The translations under genes and the position numbers were made by a program. This document shows, in pieces, positions 34,980 to 45,783 of a DNA stretch of 64,000 nucleotides (within the stretch, counting starts at the first letter, position 1; every line of letters begins with the position of its first letter). The DNA is taken from the NCBI RefSeq assembly GCF_001937665.1, contig NZ_MSKL01000008.1:36123-100122 (forward strand). The letters are read 5' to 3'. Below the pieces are notes generated by a model. The model was not told the DNA's origin. It searched no databases and saw only the letters and a list, made by a program, of their open reading frames with translations. This DNA is from Actinomyces oris (lineage in GTDB: Bacteria; Actinomycetota; Actinomycetes; Actinomycetales; Actinomycetaceae).

Positions 34980-35110
34980 GGTGCCCTCCATCAGGGTCCG
35001 ATTCCGGTGATGAACTGGGCCAAGCGTCCCACACTCCAGCGCGATACTGCGGATCAGACCCCCATGAGTACTGACACAGGCAGGCCTCACCACCAACGGA
35101 TTAACCGGCT

Positions 35111-36271
35111 TCAGCCAGCGACGACGCGCCAGCCCTGGGTGTCCAGCGCCTCCTCCAGCCGTTGAGCGACCGCCGGCAGGACGGAGATGAGGGCGATGCC
35201 GGCGCTCTGCCCGGCCGAGTGCTCCAGGGAGAAGTCCTCGATGTTGACACCGGCGGCTCCAACGTCGGACAAGAGCCTGCCCAGCTCGCCGGCGGCGTCG
35301 GGTACCAGCACCTGGACCTCGGTGTAGCGGCGCGGCGCCCCACCGTGCTTACCGGGGATCCGCGCTCGGCCGACGTTTCCCCGGGTCATGAGGTCGGTGA
35401 CCGCACCGACGGCCCCGGGAGCGGCAACACGCGCCGCTCCCGGGCCTGTGTGCTCCGGGCCGTCCGGATCGCGGGTGGCCGCCTCGATCCCCGTGATCAG
35501 AGCACTGAGATCATCACTGATCCGGCGCAGCAGGTCGGTCACGGGCCCCGCATTACCCACGATGATGGCGGACCACAACCTGGGGTCCGAGGCAGCGATC
35601 CGCGTGACGTCACGAAGTCCTTGCCCCGACAGGGCCAGGGCCCCCTCCCCCAGCTCCTCCAGGCGAGCGGCCACGAGCGAGGAGACGAGCTGGGGCATGT
35701 GGGACACGGCGGCGACGGCGGCATCGTGCTCCACCGCACCCATGCGCACCGGGCTGGCGCCCACATCGACCGCCAGATTCCTGATGACCAGCTCCGCCTG
35801 CGGATCCGAGTCCTGACCAACCACCACCCAGGGGCGCCCGGCGAAGAGGTCGGAGTCAGCGGCGCCGGCACCCGAGCGCTCCCGACCCGCCATCGGGTGG
35901 GAGCCGACGTACCTGCGCGCCTGCGCTCCCGCACGGGCCCGAACCTCGGCGACGACCCGTTCCTTGACCGAGGCGACGTCAGTGACCACCGCATTCGGGT
36001 GGGCACTCAGCTGCGCGACGACGACGTCGGCGGTCACGTCGGGGGGCGTGGCCACGACGATGACCCGCGGCTCGGAACTGTCCTTCCCGTGGAGCGTTCC
36101 CGCCCCCATGTCTCGGGCCAGGGCCAGGGACGTGGGTGAGGTGTCGGAGAGCTGCACCTCGACACCCGCCGCCCGCAGCGCCAGGGCGAGCGAGGTTCCC
36201 AGCAGTCCTGTACCAACGATGAGTACCGGCCCACGCGTGGACACCGACGTCAGCGGCTCGGGAGTGTTCAC
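35111..36271 (-). CDS. tyrA: Prephenate dehydrogenase
   Basis: 386 aa. The Rossmann motif [18 protein letters not shown] is at about 20-37, and the catalytic His region is [15 protein letters not shown] near 121-135. A C-terminal ACT-like domain (about 318-383, [18 protein letters not shown]) suggests feedback control by tyrosine or another amino acid. It converts prephenate to 4-hydroxyphenylpyruvate in tyrosine synthesis. The GTG start at 36271 has AGGAGG seven bases upstream and overlaps the rluB stop by four bases, so it is part of the parA-scpAB-rluB transcription unit. Confidence 0.93.
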   Translation of the reverse strand: MNTPEPLTSVSTRGPVLIVGTGLLGTSLALALRAAGVEVQLSDTSPTSLALARDMGAGTLHGKDSSEPRVIVVATPPDVTADVVVAQLSAHPNAVVTDVASVKERVVAEVRARAGAQARRYVGSHPMAGRERSGAGAADSDLFAGRPWVVVGQDSDPQAELVIRNLAVDVGASPVRMGAVEHDAAVAAVSHMPQLVSSLVAARLEELGEGALALSGQGLRDVTRIAASDPRLWSAIIVGNAGPVTDLLRRISDDLSALITGIEAATRDPDGPEHTGPGAARVAAPGAVGAVTDLMTRGNVGRARIPGKHGGAPRRYTEVQVLVPDAAGELGRLLSDVGAAGVNIEDFSLEHSAGQSAGIALISVLPAVAQRLEEALDTQGWRVVAG

Positions 36272-37242
36272 AGACCGACCTCCTGCTGCAGCGCGGCGAT
36301 CTCCTCGCCGGTGAGGGTGCGGGTCTCACCGGGGCGCAGGTTACCCAGCCGCAGAGGTCCCAGCCTGGTGCGCGCCAGACGCGTCACAGGGTGGCCAACG
36401 GCGTCCAGCATGCGCCGCACGATACGGTTCTTGCCGGAGTGGAGAGTGATCTCGACGATGGAGCCACGTGGTCCGGAGTCCTTGACGGTGACTCGGTCCG
36501 CCTTGGCCTCACCGTCCTCCAGCTCGATGCCCCGCCGCAGCTTGCGTGGGACCCAGGGCTCGACCTGTCCCTCGACGATGGCAACATAGGTCTTGGCGAT
36601 CTCGAAGCTGGGGTGCATGAGCCTGTGGGAGAGCTCGCCGTCGTTGGACAGCAGAAGCAGCCCCTCGGTCTCGGTGTCGAGGCGGCCGACGTGAACCAGG
36701 CGCAGTGAGTCGGGAAGCTCGGGGTGCTCGGCCAGGTAGTCGCGTCCGTACTGGGCCACGGTCGGACGGCCCTCGGGGTCCTCCATAGTGGTGACGACCC
36801 CGGCCGGCTTGTGGAGCATGAGAGTGATGAGCTCGGGGTTGGTAAGGATCCGGCTGCCGTCGACACGGATCTCCTGTGTCAGCGGGTTCACCCTGACGCC
36901 AACCTCGGTGACGGTGATGCCGTCGATGCTGACGCGGCCGTTGGCGATGAGCTGCTCGCAGGCGCGGCGTGAGGCGACTCCTGCGTGGGCGAGGACCTTC
37001 TGCAGCCGCTGTCCGGAGGCGACGTGCGGGTCGTCCTGGCCGCCCTTGGTGGCGCGCTCACGCATGGCGAGCAGATGGGACTCCTCGTCCTCGTCGATGG
37101 CCTCGGCGTCGAAGGCGGCCAGGTCGGCGGCGTCGGTCTTCTCGTCCAGTTCCTCGAGATCGTCCTCGTCGTAGAACTCCTGCGCCCCGAAGTCGCTGTG
37201 GGGTACGGACTCGGTTCGGGCGTGGCGGTTCCTCGGGGTCAT
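36268..37242 (-). CDS. rluB: 23S rRNA pseudouridine synthase RluB/RsuA family
   Basis: 324 aa. An acidic N-terminal extension (about 1-75, EDDLEELDEKTDAADLAAFD) precedes the S4 domain (about 77-125, QRLQKVLAHAGVASRRACEQ) and the pseudouridine synthase domain (about 135-310) with catalytic Asp in GRLDTETEGLLLL. It probably modifies 23S rRNA; the precise uridine is inferred from family. It overlaps scpB upstream and tyrA downstream by four bases each. The gene order scpA-scpB-rluB matches mycobacteria. Confidence 0.93.
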   Translation of the reverse strand: MTPRNRHARTESVPHSDFGAQEFYDEDDLEELDEKTDAADLAAFDAEAIDEDEESHLLAMRERATKGGQDDPHVASGQRLQKVLAHAGVASRRACEQLIANGRVSIDGITVTEVGVRVNPLTQEIRVDGSRILTNPELITLMLHKPAGVVTTMEDPEGRPTVAQYGRDYLAEHPELPDSLRLVHVGRLDTETEGLLLLSNDGELSHRLMHPSFEIAKTYVAIVEGQVEPWVPRKLRRGIELEDGEAKADRVTVKDSGPRGSIVEITLHSGKNRIVRRMLDAVGHPVTRLARTRLGPLRLGNLRPGETRTLTGEEIAALQQEVGL

Positions 37243-37838
37243 GGGGTCCTCCTACCGGCCATCTCATCGGCCTGTTCGACGATCTCCCCCAGTGCCTCAG
37301 CACGGGGAAGGTAGGGAGCCAAGGGTGGCAGCTCGTCCAGGGAGTCGATTCCCAGGTACTCCAGGAACTCTCCCGTGGTCCGGTACAGGATCGCACCGGA
37401 GGTCTCGGCGCCGGCCTCCTCGATGAGGCCGCGGGCGTGCAGGGTGCGCATGACACCGTCGACATTGACACCACGGATCTCCGCGACGCGCCCCCGAGTG
37501 ACCGGCTGCCGGTAGGCGACGACGGCCAGTGTCTCCAGAGCGGCCTGGCTCAACCGTGCGGTGGCGCCACCGATGATGAACTGCTCGACGAGGTCGGCGT
37601 GCTCGGGCACGGAGGCGAAGCGCCACCCGCCCGCCGCACGTCGCAGAAGGAATCCGTGAGGCCGGGTGCCGGGCGCCTCTCCCCGGTACTCGGCAGCCAG
37701 GCCCTCGAGCAGCTCCTCGCAGACGCTCTCCTCGACGCCGAGGGCCTCGGCGATCGCAGTGGTGGTCACCGGTTCATCGGCAACAATGAGGATGGCCTCA
37801 GCGGCGCTGCGCAGCTGAGGCTCTGCGGCCTCGCTCAT
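37239..37838 (-). CDS. scpB: Condensin subunit ScpB (kleisin-associated winged-helix)
   Basis: 199 aa. Two winged-helix domains: SAAEAILIVADEPVTTTAIA (about 11-30) and LSQAALETLAVVAYRQPVTR (about 96-115) with EIRGVNVDGVMRTLHARGLI. ScpB binds ScpA within the SMC condensin that organises the chromosome. The SMC gene itself is not in the window. It is coupled to scpA and rluB by four-base overlaps. Confidence 0.95.
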   Translation of the reverse strand: MSEAAEPQLRSAAEAILIVADEPVTTTAIAEALGVEESVCEELLEGLAAEYRGEAPGTRPHGFLLRRAAGGWRFASVPEHADLVEQFIIGGATARLSQAALETLAVVAYRQPVTRGRVAEIRGVNVDGVMRTLHARGLIEEAGAETSGAILYRTTGEFLEYLGIDSLDELPPLAPYLPRAEALGEIVEQADEMAGRRTP

Positions 37839-38656
37839 GCGAATTCCTCCTCGAGCTCAGTGAGGTTCTTGGAGGTCATCATGCCGGTCAGATCGTCCTG
37901 GCCGCCGCACCAGGTCACGGTGATCTCGCCCATGGCCTCGGGCTGGTCCAGCTCAGCGCTGCCCTGCCGGTGGAGAATGAGCAGAGCCAGGAACCGAGCC
38001 ACCACGACGGCGGTACGCTCGGCGTCCTCAATGATCTGGGCGAAGGTCAGGGTTCCGTGACGGCGCAGCCTGAGGGCGATGAGGTTCAGCTGTTCCCCGA
38101 CCGGTACCCGCTCGTGAAGGTGGACGGTCTGGACACCTGGATCCGTGGGACGGGTGAAGGCTCCGACCGCCAGCCGCGTCAGCTCCTCTGGAGTGATGGT
38201 GGCCACGAGCCTGGGCAGTAACGCCGCCAGATGCGGTTCCAGGGCGACGATGCGAGGGTGGCTGCGTGCGGAGGTCTCCGCCCGGTGACGGAAGGCCGCT
38301 GCGGCCTCTTTGAAGGCCCGGTACTGCAGGAGCCGGGCGAAGAGCAGGTCACGGGCCTCGAGCAGCTCGAGGTCGGGCTCCTCCTCATCCTCGTCATGAG
38401 GCAGAAGGCGGTGTGCCTTGAGAGCCAGGAGGGTGGAGGCCACGACGATGAACTCCGATGCGCGCCCCAGGTCCCAGTCCGAGCGCATGTGGGCGATGAA
38501 GTCATCGGTCACCTCGGCCAGCGCCAGCTCGGTGACGTCCAGCCTTTTGCGGGCGATGAGGCTCAGAAGCAGGTCGAAGGGCCCCTCGAACTGGGGCAGC
38601 GTGACACTGAATCCGGGCAGCCGGGGCGGCCCCTGCTCCTCCGGCTCAGGCGACAT
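37835..38656 (-). CDS. scpA: Condensin kleisin subunit ScpA
   Basis: 273 aa. The kleisin N-terminal motif is FEGPFDLLLSLIARKRLDVT (about 22-41) and the C-terminal winged helix includes VVARFLALLILHRQGSAELDQ near 225-245. It bridges the heads of SMC in condensin. The chosen ATG at 38656 overlaps the parA end by 11 bases and matches the normal ScpA N-terminus; the frame is open further upstream inside parA. Little ribosome site is visible, fitting coupling to parA. Confidence 0.93.
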   Translation of the reverse strand: MSPEPEEQGPPRLPGFSVTLPQFEGPFDLLLSLIARKRLDVTELALAEVTDDFIAHMRSDWDLGRASEFIVVASTLLALKAHRLLPHDEDEEEPDLELLEARDLLFARLLQYRAFKEAAAAFRHRAETSARSHPRIVALEPHLAALLPRLVATITPEELTRLAVGAFTRPTDPGVQTVHLHERVPVGEQLNLIALRLRRHGTLTFAQIIEDAERTAVVVARFLALLILHRQGSAELDQPEAMGEITVTWCGGQDDLTGMMTSKNLTELEEEFA

Positions 38657-39518
38657 CGCCGCGGGCGATGACCTCGCGGGCAAGCCGGCGGTAGGCGTCC
38701 GCGCCGGGGTGGGAGGGCGCGTAGCTGGTGATCGGCTCATTGGCCACGGAGGCGTCCGGGAACTTGATCGTGCGCCGGATGCGCGTGTCGAAGAGCTGCT
38801 CACCGAAGGCCTGCTCCAGGCGCTCGAGCACCTCTCGTGAGTGCAGGGTACGGGAGTCCACCATGGTGGCGAGGATGCCGTCGATCTCCAGGGTGGCGTT
38901 GAGACGGTCCTTGACCCGCTCGACGGTCTCCACCAGGAGCGCCACCCCGCGCAGGGCGAAGAACTCGGTCTCCAGCGGGATGATGACGCCGTGGGAGGCC
39001 GTCAGGGCGTTGATGGTCAGCAGCCCGAGCGAGGGCTGGCAGTCCACGAGGATCACGTCGTACTCGTCGAGCACTGGACGCAGCACCCGCTTGAGGGCCT
39101 GCTCGCGGGCGACCTCGTTGACGAGCTGGACCTCTGCGGCGGACAGGTCGATGTTGGCCGGGACGATGTCCAGACCCTCCACCGTGGTCTCGTGGATGAC
39201 CGTGCGAATGTCCGGACGACTGGCGACGAGCAGGTCATAGATGGTGGAGTCGAGCTCATGGGCGTTGATGCCCAGGCCGGCCGATGCCGCTCCCTGGGGG
39301 TCGAAGTCGACGATAAGGACCCTGCGCCCCAGCTCGGCCAGAGCCGCTCCGAGGTTGATCGTCGTCGTGGTCTTTCCGACGCCGCCCTTCTGGTTGCACA
39401 TGGAGATGACCCGAGCGGGTCCGTGCGACTCCAGCGGCGCGGGAACGGGGAAGTCCTTCTCCTCGCTCTCTTCGGTGCCGGGGTTGTCGATCAGGCCTGG
39501 CTGGATGGAGTCATTCAC
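38646..39518 (-). CDS. ParA/Soj-family chromosome-partitioning ATPase
   Basis: 290 aa. A deviant Walker A KGGVGKTT lies at about 43-50, Walker A' in VDFDPQGAAS near 70-79, and Walker B in VILVDCQPSLG near 153-163. It starts an operon with scpA and scpB, as with Rv1708-Rv1710 in Mycobacterium tuberculosis. No parB is next to it, so this is the scp-linked ParA homologue rather than the origin-proximal parAB pair. GTG 39518 has TAGGCT seven bases upstream and no Shine-Dalgarno. Confidence 0.93.
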   Translation of the reverse strand: MNDSIQPGLIDNPGTEESEEKDFPVPAPLESHGPARVISMCNQKGGVGKTTTTINLGAALAELGRRVLIVDFDPQGAASAGLGINAHELDSTIYDLLVASRPDIRTVIHETTVEGLDIVPANIDLSAAEVQLVNEVAREQALKRVLRPVLDEYDVILVDCQPSLGLLTINALTASHGVIIPLETEFFALRGVALLVETVERVKDRLNATLEIDGILATMVDSRTLHSREVLERLEQAFGEQLFDTRIRRTIKFPDASVANEPITSYAPSHPGADAYRRLAREVIARGDVA

Positions 39519-39525
39519 GTCATCC

Positions 39526-39531
39526 AGCCTA
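39526..39531 (-). promoter_or_regulatory. Putative -10 of leaderless parA-scpAB operon
   Basis: TAGGCT ends seven bases before GTG 39518. It would start transcription of the run parA, scpA, scpB, rluB, tyrA. Confidence 0.38.
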
Positions 39532-39679
39532 GTCGAAAGCCGACCGACATCGCCCAGTTCAGACAGGACACGCCAGAGAACAGCCCAGGCAGGTCCCTGC
39601 TTTCAGGCGTAGCCCGGTGCGCACCCAGGCTTCCCACACTGAGAACCGGGAGCACGACCTGCGGTGATGCGCTCGTTGA

Positions 39680-40615
39680 TCAGGCCAGCGCCCGCGGGTG
39701 ACTGGTGGCGTAGACCTCCCGCAGGTGGTCAACGGTGACCTTCGTGTAGATCTGGGTGGTGGTGACCGAGGCGTGTCCGAGCATCTCCTGGACGACACGG
39801 ACGTCGGCCCCTCCTGCCAGCAGATGCGTGGCGAAGGAGTGGCGCAGGGTGTGGGGGGAGATGCGCCGCTCGTCGGCGGAGTCCACCCCGATGAGCCCGG
39901 CCCGTTCAGCGGCCTGCCGCAGGACGGCCCAGGCACTCTGCCGGCTCAGGGGCCTGCCCAGGGTGTTGAGGAAGACCTGCGGCACTCCCCTGCCCTTCTC
40001 GGCCAGGACCGGTCGGCCTCGCACCAGGTAGGCGTCCAGCGCCTCCCAGGCGTAGGCCCCCATGGGAACCACGCGTTCCTTGCGTCCTTTGCCGAACAGC
40101 CGCAGCAGCCGGGAGTCGGTGTCGAGGTCGTCGACGACGAGACCCACCGCCTCGGAGATGCGGGCGCCAGTGGCATAGAGGACCTCGAGCAGGGCCCGAT
40201 CGCGCAGACTCACCGGAGAGTCATCGACGCCTGCGGCCTCCAGGAGGAGACGGACCTCCTCAATGCCCAGGGCCTTGGGCAGGCGTCTTCCGGGTTGGGG
40301 AGGGCGCACGGTGGCCGAGGGATCCTGGGAGGTGGTGCCCTCGGCCATGAGGAACTTGTGCCAGCCACGCACTGCGGTCACGGTTCTGGATGCCGACGAC
40401 GACGCCAGCGGGCGGGCGCCGTCGGATCCGGTGCGCAGGACCTCGAGGAAACCAGCCACGTCATTGCGGCTCACCTCCTGCGGGGCTGAGATGCCGGCGC
40501 TTCTCAGGTAACGCAGGTAACGGCCGAGGTCGCGCTCGTAGGCACTCAGGGTGTGGGGGCTCAGCCCGCGTTCGACACGCAGGTGGGCGAGGTAGCCGCG
40601 TAGCCCCCGGTCCAG
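39680..40615 (-). CDS. xerD: Site-specific tyrosine recombinase XerD (start codon abnormal)
   Basis: About 311 aa as drawn. The catalytic domain is complete: Arg in [12 protein letters not shown], then [27 protein letters not shown] with the nucleophile Tyr near the end. It resolves chromosome dimers at dif with XerC. The core-binding N-domain is coded in frame upstream ([20 protein letters not shown], then [15 protein letters not shown]), but no ATG, GTG or TTG occurs in that frame before GTG 40474, which would delete about 47 residues of it. I placed the start at CTG 40615, where family members normally begin; ATT 40684 or CTG 40681 are alternatives. A sequence error is also possible. Confidence 0.85.
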   Translation of the reverse strand: MDRGLRGYLAHLRVERGLSPHTLSAYERDLGRYLRYLRSAGISAPQEVSRNDVAGFLEVLRTGSDGARPLASSSASRTVTAVRGWHKFLMAEGTTSQDPSATVRPPQPGRRLPKALGIEEVRLLLEAAGVDDSPVSLRDRALLEVLYATGARISEAVGLVVDDLDTDSRLLRLFGKGRKERVVPMGAYAWEALDAYLVRGRPVLAEKGRGVPQVFLNTLGRPLSRQSAWAVLRQAAERAGLIGVDSADERRISPHTLRHSFATHLLAGGADVRVVQEMLGHASVTTTQIYTKVTVDHLREVYATSHPRALA

Positions 40616-40694
40616 GACGTCGCCACGCGGATCGGGGGTGGTGTCGACGGCTGGATCCGTCGTGTGCGCAGTGCTCGTCAGAATCCGCCGACGC

Positions 40695-40937
40695 TCAGCC
40701 GAGCTTGGCGACCAGGCCGAGCCCGACGATCGTGATCGTCCAGATGACGGCCACGGCCACCGTGATGCGGTCGAGGTTGCGCTCGGCCACGCCGGAGGAC
40801 CCGGCCGAGGAGGAGATACCGCCTCCGAACATATCCGACAGACCGCCGCCCTTACCCTTGTGCAGGAGGATCGACATGATGAGGAAGAAGCTCGAGAGGA
40901 CGAGCAGCACCTGAAGGACGATACGCACTACGTTCAC
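40695..40937 (-). CDS. secG: Preprotein translocase subunit SecG
   Basis: 80 aa with two membrane helices (about 3-21, [18 protein letters not shown], and 55-77, [18 protein letters not shown]) joined by a Gly-rich loop [14 protein letters not shown], the hallmark of SecG. It supports SecYEG translocation. The GTG start at 40937 is preceded by AAGGG. It follows tpiA on the same strand, the usual actinobacterial order gap-pgk-tpi-secG, but a strong hairpin separates it. Confidence 0.93.
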   Translation of the reverse strand: MNVVRIVLQVLLVLSSFFLIMSILLHKGKGGGLSDMFGGGISSSAGSSGVAERNLDRITVAVAVIWTITIVGLGLVAKLG

Positions 40938-41063
40938 GTCACGTTCCCTTCGTTGTTGGTTCCGTCTTGCTGCGGGGGCCTCACGCTCCGGCTGGGTCCG
41001 GCGCGACTCCCGACAGGGTCCGCGCCCCCACCTGTCCGCCTGGCAGTCTACCTGCAACGTGCA

Positions 41064-41102
41064 GGGTCCCGGACACCTCGCGATGTGAGGTGTCCGGGAC
41101 CC
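41064..41102 (-). terminator. Terminator between tpiA and secG
   Basis: GGGTCCCGGACACCTC (41064-41079) pairs perfectly with 41087-41102 over 16 base pairs with a seven-base loop. There is no U-tract. It would end the gap-pgk-tpiA transcript. Confidence 0.8.
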
Positions 41103-41168
41103 GGACGGTGAGCGGTGAGACGCTACGGGGACGTGATCGCTCGCCTCCTCCGTCGCGGCTCGGGCCGC

Positions 41169-41948
41169 TCAGGCGTAGAAGTTCGCCATGGCGGCGAAGG
41201 AGTCCGCCTTGAGGGAGGCTCCGCCGACGAGCGCGCCGTCGACGTCGGGCTGGGCCATGAGCTCCTTGATGTTGTCGGGCTTGGCGGAACCGCCGTAGAG
41301 GATGCGGGTGGCGTCAGCGGTGGCGTCACCGTAGTCGGCGCGCAGGGCCTCGCGGATCGCTCCGCACACCTCTTGGGCGTCCTCGGCGGTGGCGGTCTCG
41401 CCGGTGCCGATGGCCCAGATGGGCTCGTAGGCGATGACGATCTTGGCAACGTCCTCTCCGCTCCATCCTTCAAGGGCGGCGCGGATTTGCCCCAGGACGA
41501 AGTCGACGTGGGTACCCGCCTTGCGGATCTCGAGGGCCTCGCCGCAGCACAGGATGGGGGTCATACCGGCGTCGAGCACTTTGCGGGCCTTAGCGCCCAC
41601 GAGGGCGTCGGACTCGCCGTGGTACTCACGGCGCTCGGAGTGGCCCATGACCACGTAGCTGACGCCGAGCTTGGTGAGCATCTCGGTGGAGATCTCACCG
41701 GTGTAGGCGCCGTTGTCGTGGATGGAGACGTCCTGGGCGCCGTACTTGATGCTCAGGGAGTCGGCCTCGACGATGGTCTGCACGGTGCGGATGTCCGTGA
41801 AGGGCGGGATCACAAGGACCTCGCACTTGGTGTAGTCGTGATCGCGGTCCTTGAGCTCCATGGCCAGGCCCTGGACGAGATGGTTGGCCTCGAGGTGGTC
41901 GAGGTTCATCTTCCAGTTGCCCGCCATGAGCGGGGTGCGGTTACTCAT
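41169..41948 (-). CDS. tpiA: Triosephosphate isomerase
   Basis: 259 aa, full length. Catalytic residues are visible: Lys in AGNWKMN (about 9-15), His in VVMGHSERR (about 98-106) and Glu in [11 protein letters not shown] (about 172-182), plus the phosphate loop GGSAKPDN near 218. It interconverts dihydroxyacetone phosphate and glyceraldehyde 3-phosphate. ATG 41948 is preceded by AAGGAAGG. It lies 15 bases after pgk in the gap-pgk-tpiA operon. Confidence 0.97.
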   Translation of the reverse strand: MSNRTPLMAGNWKMNLDHLEANHLVQGLAMELKDRDHDYTKCEVLVIPPFTDIRTVQTIVEADSLSIKYGAQDVSIHDNGAYTGEISTEMLTKLGVSYVVMGHSERREYHGESDALVGAKARKVLDAGMTPILCCGEALEIRKAGTHVDFVLGQIRAALEGWSGEDVAKIVIAYEPIWAIGTGETATAEDAQEVCGAIREALRADYGDATADATRILYGGSAKPDNIKELMAQPDVDGALVGGASLKADSFAAMANFYA

Positions 41949-41963
41949 CTGGGTTGCCTTCCT

Positions 41964-43157
41964 TCAGTCGTTGAGCACTGCGATACCGGGCAGGGTCTTG
42001 CCCTCGAGGAGCTCGAGGGAGGCGCCTCCACCGGTGGAGATGTGGGAGAACGTGGCCTCATCGAAGCCGAGCGTGCGCACGGCGGCGGCGGAGTCGCCAC
42101 CGCCGATGACGGAGAAGGCGTCGGACTCGGAGATCGCCTTGGCCACTGCCTTGGTGCCCTCAGCGAAGGCCGGGAACTCGAAGACGCCCATGGGGCCGTT
42201 CCACACCACGGTCTTGGAGGTGGCGATGGCGTCAGCGAAGAGCTGTCGCGTCTCAGGGCCGATGTCCAGACCCATCTGGTCGGCGGGCAGCCCGTCGGCG
42301 GGCACCACAGTGGCCGGGGCGTCCGAGGCGAAGGCGGGGGCCACGACGGTGTCAACGGGCAGCAGCAGCTCGACGCCGTTGGCCTTGGCGATCTCCAGGT
42401 AGCCCTTGACGGTGTCGATCTGGTCCTTCTCCAGCAGGGAGGTGCCCACCTCGTGGCCCTGGGCGGCCAGGAAGGTGTAGGCCATGCCGCCGCCGATGAG
42501 GAGGCGGTCGGCCTTGCCCAGCAGGTTGGAGATGACGCCGAGCTTGTCGGAGACCTTGGAGCCACCGAGCACCACGGTGTAGGGGCGCTCGGGGTTGTTG
42601 ACGGCGCGTCCCAGGGACTCGATCTCCTTGACGACGAGCAGACCGGCGGCGGAGGGCAACAACTTGGCGACGTCGTAGACGGAGGCCTGCTTGCGGTGCA
42701 CGACGCCGAAGCCGTCGGAGACGAAGACGTCGGCCAGAGCGGCGAGCTCGGCGGCGAAGGCCTCGCGCTCGGTGTCGTCCTTGGAGGTCTCGGCGGCGTT
42801 GAACCGCACGTTCTCCAGCAGGACGATCTCACCGTCACCGGCTGCTGCGACGGCGGCCTTGGCGGACTCGCCCACGGTGTCCTCGGCGAGGGTCACCTTG
42901 ACGCCGGTGACCTCGGCGAGACGCTTGGCGACGGGAGCCAGGGAGTAGTCGGGGTTGACCTGCCCCTTGGGGCGTCCCAGGTGGGCGGTGATGATCACCT
43001 TGGCGCCGGCGTCGAGCAGGGTGCGCAGGGTGGGCAGAGCGGCCTGGATACGGCCGTCGTCGGTGATGTTCTTGTCGGCGTCCAGCGGCACGTTGAAGTC
43101 GGAGCGGACCAGGACTCGCTTGCCCTTGAGGTCGCCCAGGGACTCGATGGTCTTCAT
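41964..43157 (-). CDS. pgk: Phosphoglycerate kinase
   Basis: 397 aa, full length. N-terminal substrate-binding motif [10 protein letters not shown] (about 16-25) and C-terminal nucleotide loop [10 protein letters not shown] near 370-380, with the hinge region between. It transfers phosphate from 1,3-bisphosphoglycerate to ADP. The start is ATG 43157, four bases after GAGAGG; the open frame to 43220 adds a His/Pro-rich leader without support. Between gap and pgk lies a 14-base-pair hairpin that may reduce read-through. Confidence 0.97.
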   Translation of the reverse strand: MKTIESLGDLKGKRVLVRSDFNVPLDADKNITDDGRIQAALPTLRTLLDAGAKVIITAHLGRPKGQVNPDYSLAPVAKRLAEVTGVKVTLAEDTVGESAKAAVAAAGDGEIVLLENVRFNAAETSKDDTEREAFAAELAALADVFVSDGFGVVHRKQASVYDVAKLLPSAAGLLVVKEIESLGRAVNNPERPYTVVLGGSKVSDKLGVISNLLGKADRLLIGGGMAYTFLAAQGHEVGTSLLEKDQIDTVKGYLEIAKANGVELLLPVDTVVAPAFASDAPATVVPADGLPADQMGLDIGPETRQLFADAIATSKTVVWNGPMGVFEFPAFAEGTKAVAKAISESDAFSVIGGGDSAAAVRTLGFDEATFSHISTGGGASLELLEGKTLPGIAVLND

Positions 43158-43200
43158 GAAGCCTCTCATCGGTTGTGGGTGATGGTGTGGGTGTGGGAAG

Positions 43201-43240
43201 GACGGCGCCCGCGCACGCATAGCGTGGCGCGGGCGCCGTC
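43201..43240. terminator. Intercistronic hairpin between gap and pgk
   Basis: GACGGCGCCCGCGC (43201-43214) and its perfect complement (43227-43240) flank a 12-base loop that itself contains CACGC/GCGTG-like symmetry. No U-tract follows in the operon direction, so partial termination or mRNA stabilisation is possible. Confidence 0.65.
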
Positions 43241-43269
43241 TTCTAGAGAGTCATGCTCTCGGTCTGGTC

Positions 43270-44328
<1,059 letters not shown>

Positions 44329-44391
44329 TCACACATGGCGTGTGCTCCGGAACTTCTTCAGCTCAGATCCGATTCAGCTCCGGCACGGCCG

Positions 44392-44397
44392 AGTCTA
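44392..44397 (-). promoter_or_regulatory. Possible -10 of the gap operon
   Basis: TAGACT, the same hexamer as before pgi and uvrA, about 115 bases upstream of the gap start. No matching -35 was found. Confidence 0.3.
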
Positions 44398-44526
44398 GTC
44401 ACACTGGGCAGGCGCTGGGAGTCGCCGACCACGCCACGGGCGAACACTGTGATGCACAAGCCAGCCCACACGGGGACCAATGACCATCGGCCACCCCTGA
44501 GGCAAGGACAGAGGTCCCATCTTGGC

Positions 44527-45507
44527 TCAGGGTTCGAGCATCTCCTGGGTGAGAACCGACTCAGTGTCGGGGATGCCCAGCTCATGAGCCTGCTTGTCCG
44601 CCATGGCGAGGAGCCGGCGGATACGCCCGGCGACGGCGTCCTTGGTCAGCTGCGGGTCGGAGAGCTGCCCGAGCTCCTCCAGGGACGCCTGCTTGTGTGC
44701 GATGCGCAAGCGGCCGGCCTGAAGCAGGTGGGCGGGGACATCGTCCCCGAGGATCTCGAAGGCGCGTTCGACCCGGGCCCCCGAGGCCACAGCGGCACGG
44801 GCGGAACGACGCAGGTTGGCGTCGTCGAAGTTGGCCAGACGGTTGGCGGTCCCCCGCGACTCGCGCCGGGATCGACGCTCGGCCCACACCTTGAAGGCCT
44901 CCGGCGCCCCCATCCGCTCCAGGAGGACACCAATGGCCTCGCCGTCACGAACGACGACGCGGTCGGCCCCACGTACCTCTCGGGCCTTGGCGGAGATGTC
45001 GAAGCGCCGCGCAGCCCCGACAAGGGCCAGTGCTGCCTCCGAACCGGGGCAGGTGACCTCCAAGGAGGAGGACCGGCCGGGCTCGGTCAGGGAACCGCGG
45101 GCCAGGAAGGCTCCGCGCCAGGCGGCAGCGGCGGCGTTGCGCCCGCCCTGGATGACGGCCACCGGCATGCCTCGCACTGGTCGGCCTCGGTCGTCGACCA
45201 GCCCAGACAGCCGGGCCAGGTCCTTGCCCCGCTGCGTCACTCGCAGCACGTAGCGGGATCCTCTGTGCAGGGATCCGCCCTGGACCACCATGACCTCGGG
45301 CTCCATCCCGTAGAGCTCCTTGAGGTGCTGGTGCAGTCGGCGCACGGCTCCTCCGTGGTCGAGCTCGGCCTCGACAACGATGCGCCCGGAGACGATATGG
45401 AGCCCTCCGGCGAAGCGCAGCATCGCGGAGACCTCCGCCCGTCGTTGGGCGGCGTTCTCAGTAGCGACGAGCGCAAGCTCATCCTTGACGGTGACCGTCA
45501 GCGACAT
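44527..45507 (-). CDS. whiA: DNA-binding protein WhiA
   Basis: 326 aa. The N-terminal two-thirds is the LAGLIDADG-homing-endonuclease-like fold without nuclease residues ([21 protein letters not shown] near 130-150), and the C-terminal part is the WhiA helix-turn-helix ([20 protein letters not shown] near 280-299). It controls sporulation or cell division genes in actinobacteria. ATG 45507 is preceded by GAGGAG. The order rapZ-yvcK-whiA on this strand is the conserved arrangement, with a 276-base gap between yvcK and whiA here. Confidence 0.95.
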   Translation of the reverse strand: MSLTVTVKDELALVATENAAQRRAEVSAMLRFAGGLHIVSGRIVVEAELDHGGAVRRLHQHLKELYGMEPEVMVVQGGSLHRGSRYVLRVTQRGKDLARLSGLVDDRGRPVRGMPVAVIQGGRNAAAAAWRGAFLARGSLTEPGRSSSLEVTCPGSEAALALVGAARRFDISAKAREVRGADRVVVRDGEAIGVLLERMGAPEAFKVWAERRSRRESRGTANRLANFDDANLRRSARAAVASGARVERAFEILGDDVPAHLLQAGRLRIAHKQASLEELGQLSDPQLTKDAVAGRIRRLLAMADKQAHELGIPDTESVLTQEMLEP

Positions 45508-45783
45508 GGGCGGGCTCCTCGTGGTCGGGGTTCGTGATTCAGTATGGGTGGAATGGTTGACGCTGCGGCCGTTGCCGGGGCATCCCAGGTGCTGGCGACT
45601 CGCTGCTCGAACGGACGCGGACCAGGCAGCGGGCGAAACGGCTGAGATGACAGAGCGATGTCTTACGGCGCCCGAGGCGTATCAATGGAGAATTCTTAGC
45701 CGCAGCACCCGGCAGCCGGCTGGACGCGGCCGCGGAGAATTATGAACGATTGTGAGCAGCAGAACTCCTTAATGAGTCGAGCG

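Noticed and set aside
33606..35165. 519-codon plus-strand frame opposite cmk-der
   Set aside because: Antisense shadow of the fused gene; composition typical of a reverse-strand frame.
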